Source of the DNA: JAQCEJ01 sp046160425 | GTDB lineage: Bacteria; Planctomycetota; Planctomycetia; Planctomycetales; Planctomycetaceae | Assembly: GCA_046160425.1 (NCBI GenBank) | Contig: JBJXGP010000363.1 | Coordinates: 1 to 64,000 of the forward strand | Length of the DNA: 64,000 nt | Direction of reading: 5' to 3' | In this document: piece after piece, positions 43,494 to 51,304 of the stretch | Numbering within the stretch: the first letter of the stretch is position 1 | How the letters are laid out: the number at the start of each line of letters is the position of its first letter | Notes under the pieces: generated by a model | Databases searched by the model: none | What the model was told of the DNA's origin: nothing | The model's input: only the letters and a program-made list of their open reading frames with translations | Program-made: the position numbers and the translations under genes

Positions 43494-44109
43494 CTTCTAT
43501 CGTTCCTTGTACTCAGGAGCCCAATGGGTATGCGAGACTATCGGACATGGTTTATTCGGAGGCGAACGGACCGTCGTTCGCGACGCGATCTTTCCGGGAT
43601 GACAATTTGCCCGACACCCGCCATGTGGAGATACAGAATGTCACTGTGTCATTCTGGTCCAGTTACGGCAGGTCAGTTTTTGAAGCGTGAGGGGACCACA
43701 AACCTCATTCAAAGCCGATCTCGCAGGATCATCCTTCCAATCATTTCAGTTTTTTCAGGCATAAGAGAATTCACTCCCCTCACACGAAAAATCGGCTGAT
43801 TCGTCGCGAGAGGAAACGAAAATCAGATCGGTGATTTGGGAATTTTCGATACCGCCCTGAACGATCCCGATCTCTGATACGAGTCCTATAACCCGAGCAA
43901 TCGGGTCGCATTGATCCCTTATTCCTGCTTCTGTGAATAAGTGTCCCAGAGCATAAATATCCTCAAGATTCACCAAGTTTCGCTGGGTCGGAGAACAGAC
44001 CCGGTTGACCGGAGGCAGCCGATCCCTAAAATCTTTGTAATTGTCCGCTTATGCCAAATCTTTCGCGTGGGGGAGTCTCGAGAGTTTCATGAATTGGGCG
44101 GCGTGATGC

Positions 44110-44138
44110 TTGACATGTGGATTCAGGCATATTAACTT
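44110..44138 (+). promoter_or_regulatory. Promoter candidate for RNA upstream of nusA
   Basis: TTGACA (44110-44115), a 17-bp spacer and TAACTT (44133-44138); a TATTAA at a shorter spacing overlaps it. The -35 is perfect, the -10 weak. It lies about 350 bp before the terminator at 44457. Confidence 0.3.
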
Positions 44139-44139
44139 G

Positions 44140-44481
44140 TGCAGAGTTCTGCGACGAAATTCTATCGCCATCATGGAGATGGTCTTTTCCGTTCAGAACC
44201 GTTAGATACGGTCAAAAGGCTTATGGAGCACTCGGTCGCGTTAACCCGAAAGACAGTCTCCCTAAACCATAAGGTTGTGTTGTTCCGCGATTTCGGAATA
44301 ATTCGACGGGCTGACGATGTCTTCCGCCAGGGGAAGTGAATATGTAGACGGCTATGGAATCGTTAGTTCCGTGTTGATTTTCCAGCCATTCGACCGTGGG
44401 CGTTTGTCTCCGGCAGAATGTCTGGTTCGCGAATATCGGAGAGAATTCGCGACGAAAGTGGGACATGTGCCCGCTTTTTTT
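44140..44481 (+). ncRNA. Possible structured RNA with intrinsic terminator
   Basis: Boundaries are inferred from a promoter-like site at 44110 and a plus-strand terminator ending in U7. Within it are a GCAGA-GT-TCTGC hairpin near 44141 and TCGCGAAT...ATTCGCGA with an exposed GGAGAGA loop (44427-44452). No protein-coding gene ends at this terminator. It does not show the tmRNA, RNase P, SRP or 6S signatures I know. It may instead be a long leader with premature termination for nusA. Confidence 0.3.
44457..44481 (+). terminator. Intrinsic terminator upstream of nusA
   Basis: AGTGGG (44457-44462), a 7-nt loop and CCCGCT (44470-44475) followed by a run of seven T (44475-44481). Flanking A and T residues can extend the stem to eight pairs. 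It has the full hairpin plus U-run form, on the plus strand, 268 bp before nusA. Confidence 0.6.
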
Positions 44482-44748
44482 ATTAGATGTGACTGTTGAG
44501 CAATCATCGGGATGTTGAACGAACGGTAGAGAGAATCCTCGAACCGGTACGATCACTTGGTCGTTGGCGACCTGATCCACCGAATCGATACTTGAGAAGA
44601 CTTCGGGTCAGCAAATCGTCGAAGCGTTAAATCATGCGGGACAATCGCTGAACCGCGAAATCGCTTCGACGACCATCTGCGGATTCGACCCGTTGACAGG
44701 ATATGGAGTTGATCGGTGGCCACGACGCCACTGTGCGAAAGGACGACC

Positions 44749-46176
44749 ATGAACGGCAATGAGTTATTGCGAATCGTCGATGCGATCCATCGCGACAAGG
44801 GGATCGATAAGGAGATCGTCTTTGAAGGCATCGAGCAGTCCATCCTCTCCGCCATTCGGCGCCATTATGGGGAGGAATGCGAATACAAGATCAGCATCCA
44901 TCGCGAATCGGGTGAACCGAGCGTCCAGGTCGACGGCCGCGACCTGACTCCCGACGAACTCGGACGCATCGCCGCTCAAACCGCTAAACAGGTGATGATT
45001 CAGAAGATCCGCGAAGCCGAGCGCGATTCGCAGTTCGACGAATATATGGCAATGCGCGGCCAGACGGTCTCCGGCGTGGTGACGCGCATGGAAGGGGGAA
45101 CCGCATCGATCAACCTCGGCAAAGTTGAAGGGATCCTCCCCCGCGGCGAACAGATTCCCGGTGAATCGCATCGCGTCGGGGAACGGGTTCGCGCGGTGGT
45201 GCTCGACGTCAAGAAATCGGGGAGCCGCGTTAAAATCATCTTGTCGCGCGCGCATCCCGATCTGGTGCGACGGCTGTTCGAACTCGAAATCCCTGAAGTC
45301 GCCGAACGCATCATCGACGTCCGCTCGCTGGCCCGCGAAGCGGGTTACCGCAGCAAGGTCGCCGTCTCGTGCATCGATAACAGCATCGACTGCGTGGGGG
45401 CCTGCGTTGGCGTCAGAGGTTCACGTATCAAGAACATTGTCGACGAACTGGCGGGCGAACGAATCGACATCGTCCGCTGGAACGACTCGTTGCAGGTACT
45501 CGTTCCGAACGCTCTCCAGCCGGCTGAAGTCGAAGAAGTCATTTTGTGCCCGATGTTGGGACGCGTCATCGTGCTGGTTCGCGACGATCAGCTTTCTCTG
45601 GCCATCGGCAAGAAAGGCCAGAATGTCCGTCTCGCATCGAAACTGGTGGGTTGGGACATCGAAGTCATGACGCGCGACGAATTGAACGAACAACTCGACA
45701 AATCGGTGCAGGCGTTTTCTTCGATCGCGCATATCACCGAAGACCTGGCGGAAAACCTCGTCTCCCAGGGTTTTTTCAGCTTTTATGACCTGTCGGTCAT
45801 CGAACCCGATCAGCTCGCGGAACTGGGAGGCCTGACCGAAGAACAAGTTGACACCATCGTCGCCCGGGCAGACAAAGAAAGCATCCGCGAAGAGGCCGAG
45901 GAAGAAGCGACGCGACAATCCAAGCGCAATGCCATGATGGATTCGTCTCGCTCCGGCCGGAACGGCAAAGATGTCGTCGCTGCTGTGGAGAGCAAGCCCG
46001 TTACAGCCGAAGCCGTTTCGGAAACCGCCGAAACGGTTGCTGAAAATGTAGAAGCCGAACCGGAAATTGCGGATGCCGACGCGGAGGACTCCATCGGTAA
46101 CGTGGCTGAGACTCCGGTCGAAGAGTCCGGCATAACCGATGAAGAATCGGCCTCCGCCGAACCTGGAAATTCTTGA
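44749..46176 (+). CDS. nusA: Transcription termination/antitermination factor NusA
   Basis: A 475-residue NusA. It has the N-terminal RNAP-binding domain (ELLRIVDAIHRDKGIDKE), an S1 domain (about 122-190, GVVTRMEGGTASINLG), two KH domains with VGVRGSRIKNIV and LAIGKKGQNVRLAS, then a helix-hairpin-helix-like segment and an acidic, low-complexity tail of about 75 residues. AAGGA lies 7 nt before the ATG at 44749; an upstream GTG at 44716 has no site. infB follows, but rimP and ylxR are missing from the usual set. Confidence 0.95.
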   Translation: MNGNELLRIVDAIHRDKGIDKEIVFEGIEQSILSAIRRHYGEECEYKISIHRESGEPSVQVDGRDLTPDELGRIAAQTAKQVMIQKIREAERDSQFDEYMAMRGQTVSGVVTRMEGGTASINLGKVEGILPRGEQIPGESHRVGERVRAVVLDVKKSGSRVKIILSRAHPDLVRRLFELEIPEVAERIIDVRSLAREAGYRSKVAVSCIDNSIDCVGACVGVRGSRIKNIVDELAGERIDIVRWNDSLQVLVPNALQPAEVEEVILCPMLGRVIVLVRDDQLSLAIGKKGQNVRLASKLVGWDIEVMTRDELNEQLDKSVQAFSSIAHITEDLAENLVSQGFFSFYDLSVIEPDQLAELGGLTEEQVDTIVARADKESIREEAEEEATRQSKRNAMMDSSRSGRNGKDVVAAVESKPVTAEAVSETAETVAENVEAEPEIADADAEDSIGNVAETPVEESGITDEESASAEPGNS

Positions 46177-46338
46177 CGAATCAAAAATACAATGTCCTAT
46201 CTCATCAGGGGAGAATTGAAAAGCCGACACTTACCCACTGACCGAACGATGACTTTTTGAACGCCATGCGCGGTTGATCGAACCCGCCGGCGTCACCGCG
46301 ATGGGTCGTTTGCAACCTCGATTGTCCAATCGAATGAC

Positions 46339-46367
46339 TGCGGTAACAGTCGACAACTTTTACCGCA
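46339..46367 (+). promoter_or_regulatory. Stem-loop TGCGGTAA...TTACCGCA between nusA and infB
   Basis: An 8-bp perfect stem with a 13-nt loop lies in the 287-bp nusA-infB gap, about 97 bp before the infB start. It may be a processing or attenuation site; it lacks a U-run. Confidence 0.4.
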
Positions 46368-46463
46368 ATCGTGGCACTAAAACGACGACTTACCCTCCTT
46401 ACTGCAGAATTTCCGCCGACTGTCCCACACGCGTACAGCCGGCTAAGTGATAGAGGTATTAAC

Positions 46464-49292
46464 GTGACGCAATCACGTACGAAAGAACCGACTCCCGCCG
46501 AGAAAGAGACCAAGATTCGTCTCTTTACCCTGGCAAAGGAACTCGGACTCGACAGCAAAGAGCTGATCAAGTACTGCAATGAGGCCGGCATCCAGGTCAA
46601 AGCATCTGTCCTGGCGAGTATCACCCCCGACGAACGGGATATTGTCCTTCAATATCTGGAGACACAGCGCAAGACGTCCCCCGCCGCTCCCGGGCCGGAC
46701 GAGGCTCAGAAATCCCCGCAGCGCGATCGCGCTGCGGAATTCGTCGGCAAGATCCGCTCGATCAAAACGATGGCTCCCCGGATGGTCAGCCCCAAACCGA
46801 TTCAACCCAAGGGGGCCGATTCGACCGCACAACCGGGTGACGAGACTGACGTGACCGAAGACGACGGCGGCGAATCCAGAGTCGACGAGTCCGTGGCGGA
46901 ATCGCCTGCGGCTCGCGACACCGGTACTCCGGCGGGATTGGCTTCCGACGCGCCGATCGTCTCGCCGCGCGCGACCCCATTGGCGGGGACTGAAACCGGA
47001 TCTCCAACGGTCGGCAAATTGTCGCCGCACTCGAAAGAGGATTACGTTTCCGCCTTTGGATCCACCGGCACGCCGATGCGAGAAATGAAACCCCGCAGTT
47101 CGTCGGCCGATCGCCGAACCAAAGAAAAAGCAAAACCATCACTTCCGGCGATCGCTGCTCCGCCGACGATGAAGCCTCCCAAGCAGAAAACGCCCAAGCC
47201 CGAAGAGGGACCGGCACAAAAACCGGATCTCCGCTTCACGGCCGAGACGATGGAACAGCACAGCCCGCTCGCCGCACACCTCAAAAAGCATACCGAAAAG
47301 AAAAAGCGAGACGACGAGTTGCTGGGTGAAGCGGAGCCGCGCCGCGGCGGGACCAAGATCGGCAGTACCGATTTAGCGGATTCGAGACAACAAAGACGAG
47401 AAAAACGGCGTCTGGCTCGTCCAGCCCAGGCCACCGAAGAAGAAGAAGCGATTCCTCAGCGCGGGGTTGCGGCGCCCCGCCGACGGCGGCTCAAACCGCA
47501 GTCCAGTTCCTTCACCAAGACCTCCGCTGAAGTCGATCTGCCGATCACCGTCCGCAGCCTTTCGGAAGCGATGGGACGGACGGCGAAGATTCTGCTCCAG
47601 ACGCTGTTCAATCAAGGCCAAATGGCTACGATCAATACCACGCTGGCCGAAGAAGTCGCTCAGGAGTTGGCGCTGGAACTCGGTGTCGATCTCGTCATTC
47701 GTCGCCCCAAATCACTTGAAGAGACTCTCTTGGAATCCGTACAAACCGAAGATGACCCGGCCGATCTCGTCACGCGCTCCCCCATCATCACCATCCTGGG
47801 ACACGTCGACCACGGCAAAACGACCCTGCTCGACAAGATACGCTCGGCCAACGTGGCGGCCGGCGAAGCGGGTGGCATCACTCAGCATATCGCCGCGTAC
47901 CAGGTCGAACATCACGGTCAGAAAATCACGTTTGTCGATACCCCCGGTCACGCGGCCTTCGGCGAAATGCGCGCTCGCGGGGCCAACGTCACCGATATCG
48001 TCGTGCTTGTGGTCGCGGCGGATGACGGCGTCATGCCGCAAACCGTCGAATGCATCAGCCATGCCAAAGCGGCGGGAGTCCCCATGGTCGTGGCGATGAA
48101 CAAAATCGACAAGCCGAGCGCCAACGAACAGAAAGTCCTTCAGGAACTGGCCACGCATAACGTTCTCGCGGTCGAGTGGGGTGGCGATACCGAAGTCGTC
48201 CGTACGTCGGCCACGACCGGAAAAGGGATCGAGCAGTTGCTCGAAACGTTGCTGCTCACCGCCGAATTGAACGAACTGAAAGCCAATGTCCAGCGTCCCG
48301 CCAGCGGCGTTTGTCTCGAAGCCTTCCGCGATGAAGGCCGCGGCAACATCGCCTGGATGATGGTTCGCCAGGGGACGCTGCGCATCGGTGATTTCGTTCT
48401 CTGCGGACCGGCCTGCGGACGCATTCGATCCATGTACAACGACCGCGATCAGGAACTATCGGAAGCGGGTCCGTCGACCCCGGTCAAAGTCGCCGGTCTC
48501 GATTCGATCCCCGGCGCGGGAGATATTTTTACGGTCGTCCAGGATCTCGATGCGGCCCGCGAAGTCGCCGGTGACCGCCGCGACAAAGGGCGAACGGATT
48601 CGATTGCCCGTCAGCGCGGCGGCGGACCGCGCACGCTGGAAGACATTCTCGCCACCGCTCGCGGCGGGATCGCACAAGACCTTCCGCTGATCATCAAGGC
48701 CGATACGCTCGGCTCGATCGAAGCCCTGCGCAGCGAACTGGGACGGTTTGAACATCCGGAAGTTCGCGTCAAACTGCTGCACGACGGCGTGGGGGGAGTC
48801 AACGAAAGCGACGTGACGCTGGCAAGCGCATCGGGGGCGATCATCGTCGCCTTCCACGTCATCCCCGAAGACCGTGCTCAAATGCTCGCCGAACAGTTGG
48901 GAGTCGACATCCGGCGTTACAACATCATTTACGAAGTCATCGACGACATCAAGCTGGCGCTGGAAGGGATGCTCACTCCCGAGCGGGTCCAGGTTCCGAC
49001 CGGACGCGCCATCGTGCTGCGAACATTCCATATTTCCCGGTACGGTACGGTTGCGGGATGCCGCGTGCTCAACGGCACGATCGAACGCAACAATCAGATT
49101 CGCGTGATCCGGGATCAAAAGCTGTTGAACGAATACCCGATTGCCTCGTTGAAGCGCGAAAAGGACGATGCCCGTGAAGTTCGCGAAGGGATGGAATGCG
49201 GGATTCGCATCGATGGATTCAACGACGTCAAAGAAGGAGATTTGCTGGAGGCTTACCGCGTCGAAGAAATCAAGCGCAAACTCGAACCGTAA
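46464..49292 (+). CDS. infB: Translation initiation factor IF-2
   Basis: A 942-residue IF-2 that brings fMet-tRNA to the 30S subunit and promotes 70S joining. Layout: an IF2_N module (IRLFTLAKELGLDSKELIKY, near residue 18), about 300 disordered residues rich in Pro/Lys/Glu, a second IF2_N-like module, then the GTPase with GHVDHGKTT, DTPGHAAF, MNKID and SATTGKG, and domains II-IV. The GTG at 46464 is used because GAGG lies 7-8 nt upstream; an upstream in-frame stretch looks non-coding. Confidence 0.96.
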   Translation: MTQSRTKEPTPAEKETKIRLFTLAKELGLDSKELIKYCNEAGIQVKASVLASITPDERDIVLQYLETQRKTSPAAPGPDEAQKSPQRDRAAEFVGKIRSIKTMAPRMVSPKPIQPKGADSTAQPGDETDVTEDDGGESRVDESVAESPAARDTGTPAGLASDAPIVSPRATPLAGTETGSPTVGKLSPHSKEDYVSAFGSTGTPMREMKPRSSSADRRTKEKAKPSLPAIAAPPTMKPPKQKTPKPEEGPAQKPDLRFTAETMEQHSPLAAHLKKHTEKKKRDDELLGEAEPRRGGTKIGSTDLADSRQQRREKRRLARPAQATEEEEAIPQRGVAAPRRRRLKPQSSSFTKTSAEVDLPITVRSLSEAMGRTAKILLQTLFNQGQMATINTTLAEEVAQELALELGVDLVIRRPKSLEETLLESVQTEDDPADLVTRSPIITILGHVDHGKTTLLDKIRSANVAAGEAGGITQHIAAYQVEHHGQKITFVDTPGHAAFGEMRARGANVTDIVVLVVAADDGVMPQTVECISHAKAAGVPMVVAMNKIDKPSANEQKVLQELATHNVLAVEWGGDTEVVRTSATTGKGIEQLLETLLLTAELNELKANVQRPASGVCLEAFRDEGRGNIAWMMVRQGTLRIGDFVLCGPACGRIRSMYNDRDQELSEAGPSTPVKVAGLDSIPGAGDIFTVVQDLDAAREVAGDRRDKGRTDSIARQRGGGPRTLEDILATARGGIAQDLPLIIKADTLGSIEALRSELGRFEHPEVRVKLLHDGVGGVNESDVTLASASGAIIVAFHVIPEDRAQMLAEQLGVDIRRYNIIYEVIDDIKLALEGMLTPERVQVPTGRAIVLRTFHISRYGTVAGCRVLNGTIERNNQIRVIRDQKLLNEYPIASLKREKDDAREVREGMECGIRIDGFNDVKEGDLLEAYRVEEIKRKLEP

Positions 49293-49474
49293 TCCGGTTC
49301 GCATCGCGCGACGAACGATTTCCCGTACCCGCCGGCGAACACTTTTCGTCGGGGTTTCAAGAGAGATCGGCGCGACGACCGCTGGACGACGTTACTCCAG
49401 CGGAAAAGACGATGATTCGGGCCGCCGATGGGCTGAAATTCAGGCTTCAGATACGCGAGTCAAACGCACCACGC

Positions 49475-50035
49475 ATGAGCTCACGCAGGACCGCAAAATT
49501 GGCGCATGCCATCTTGGAAACGGTCAGCACGACGATCCTGTTTAACCTCAAGGATCCTCGTGTTAAGAATGTCACCGTTTTGAATGTGGAAGTGGCCGAC
49601 GATCTTCGGACCGCCAAGGTCTATGTTTCCGTCATGGGTGACGACAAATCGCAGTCGTTGTGCATGCACGGCTTGCGTTCGGCGCGGGGCTTCATTCAAT
49701 CCAAACTGGCGAGCCGTCTGGATACCCGCTATACCCCGGTCCTGACGTTCATACTCGACCAAAGTCTCAAACTCAGCGCGGAAGCCGCGCGAATATTGAG
49801 AGAGGTTCTTCCCTCCGAGAATCCTCCGCTCCCCGGCGAGGAGATTTCCGATGACGCGATGTCGAATGACGCATTCACCGACAACGATGGAAACGAACCC
49901 GATTCGGAGTCTGAGGACGCCTCGGCGGAAACTATCAATGACGTGGATGACTCACCGGAGGTCAGGCCGCCGGTCTCCTCGACGTCGACGGATTCGACAC
50001 ACCCTCAGCGTTCACCCCCTCCGACATCGGGCTGA
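49475..50035 (+). CDS. rbfA: 30S ribosome-binding factor RbfA
   Basis: A 186-residue RbfA needed for 16S rRNA 5'-end maturation. The KH-like core runs from MSSRRTAKLAHAILETVS through VKNVTVLNVEVADDLRTAKV to LTFILDQSLKLS. A C-terminal acidic/Ser-rich extension of about 70 residues is unusual; most RbfA are 110-135 residues. The ATG at 49475 matches the family start; an ATG at 49412 with GGAAAAG upstream is an alternative. It completes the nusA-infB-rbfA order. Confidence 0.9.
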   Translation: MSSRRTAKLAHAILETVSTTILFNLKDPRVKNVTVLNVEVADDLRTAKVYVSVMGDDKSQSLCMHGLRSARGFIQSKLASRLDTRYTPVLTFILDQSLKLSAEAARILREVLPSENPPLPGEEISDDAMSNDAFTDNDGNEPDSESEDASAETINDVDDSPEVRPPVSSTSTDSTHPQRSPPPTSG

Positions 50036-50124
50036 TACGCCTCGCAATTGCGAAAGTGTGGCGTTGGTTCCGTCGATTCTCTTCCAGTAGTTCAGTTTTC
50101 TTTCTGTAATGGACAATCGAAATT

Positions 50125-51009
50125 ATGGCCGCTACTTCTCGTCCATCCAATTCGGAGAAACTCGAGTTTTGCAAAAAGTTGGTCACCTTTTTGAAAAAGC
50201 GCTATAAGACCCCGGTGCCGAAACTGGAAGAACCCGTTCTGCAGACCATGCTGCTGGCGGTCTGCCTGGAAAATAATACGCTCGAGCAGGCCCAGGCGGC
50301 GATCAAGCGTCTCGAAACCGATTTTCACGATCTGAATGAAGTTCGTGTCAGCTCGATTTCCGAACTCGAGACCGCCCTCAAAGATCAGTCCGATGCCGAA
50401 CATCGCGCCCACCAGTTGCGCAATATCCTGCAATACGTCTTCGAGCGGAACTTCTCATTCGAGTTCGAATCGTTCCGCAAGAAGAACGTCGAACAGGCGA
50501 CCAAGATCCTCAACAAGATTCGCAATCTGTCGGGGTTCTGCAAATCGTACATCATGCAGCACACGCTCGGCTCGCATATCGTGCCGCTCGACCGCCAGAT
50601 GACCGGCTCGCTGATCTGGCTGGGGGTTCTCGAAAAGGGGACTTCGACTGATGCCGGTTCGGAAGCCATCAAATCGTGCATTCGCAAATCGGACGCGGCC
50701 GACTTCTGCCATTTTCTCCGCTATCTCGGCAATGAAGAAAAACTCAAGCCGTATTTCCATAAAGCGGCCACGACGCACTCGGGCGAGGCTTTCACGCTGC
50801 ACGACGCACTCCATCGCTTGACCGATTTGTTCGAGACCTCAAAGCACCCGCCGAAAACTGTCGAACGCAAGAAACTCGTCAAGAAACCGACGGTCAAAGC
50901 CGCCAAACCCAGACGCCCGGCGACCGGCGCTGGCGCTCATAAAAAGGTGTCTAAAAAGGCGACTCCCGCGAAAAAAGTCGCCGTGAAGCGAACCGTCAAG
51001 AAGAAATAG
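50125..51009 (+). CDS. HhH DNA-glycosylase-like protein with basic tail
   Basis: A 294-residue protein with a helical endonuclease III-type core. The stretch LSGFCKSYIMQ (K140) and VPLDRQM (D156) aligns with the Lys and Asp of the helix-hairpin-helix-GPD site, but the [4Fe-4S] Cys cluster of Nth is missing. After residue about 245 there is a Lys/Ala/Pro-rich tail resembling histone H1 or bacterial Hc1-like tails. It may be a DNA-binding, nucleoid-type relative of the glycosylases or a true base-excision enzyme; the sequence alone does not decide. Confidence 0.6.
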   Translation: MAATSRPSNSEKLEFCKKLVTFLKKRYKTPVPKLEEPVLQTMLLAVCLENNTLEQAQAAIKRLETDFHDLNEVRVSSISELETALKDQSDAEHRAHQLRNILQYVFERNFSFEFESFRKKNVEQATKILNKIRNLSGFCKSYIMQHTLGSHIVPLDRQMTGSLIWLGVLEKGTSTDAGSEAIKSCIRKSDAADFCHFLRYLGNEEKLKPYFHKAATTHSGEAFTLHDALHRLTDLFETSKHPPKTVERKKLVKKPTVKAAKPRRPATGAGAHKKVSKKATPAKKVAVKRTVKKK

Positions 51010-51304
51010 AACTGCCGATGACGGGAAATTGAATGTGGATCGATCGAGAGATGCTTGGCCTCTGCTCCCGGGATGGCCGGAAGGTGTCGACGGGAATGGC
51101 TTGTTTGATCCACGAACTCGCATGATTCTTCGGGGAATATGCGTTGCGACAATTTCCCGGATCGACTTCACATCCGAAAACCTCCCTTGGTCTTCAATAG
51201 CTTTATCGAGTAGAATGGCAGGCAGAGTCATCGGGAGTCCGCTTGTGGCCGGCGCGTGAATCGAAACTTCGTTGCCGTCACTTTTTTCAGTCGGAGAGAC
51301 AGAC

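Larger units (their letters stand above)
43494..44748. other. 1.25-kb gene-free gap between TPR gene and nusA
   Basis: No reading frame here has a recognisable motif or homologue. It contains a 9-bp pair GTGAGGGGA (43687-43695)/TCCCCTCAC (43775-43783), a TTGACA box at 44110, an 8-bp stem TCGCGAAT/ATTCGCGA (44427-44452) and an intrinsic terminator at 44457-44481. The rimP gene that usually precedes nusA is absent. The gap is far longer than others in the window and may encode an RNA. Confidence 0.6.

Noticed and set aside
43755..44580. Short frames at 43755-43976 (-), 44139-44339 (+) and 44221-44580 (-)
   Set aside because: None has a good start site, motif or sensible composition; the region is better treated as non-coding.
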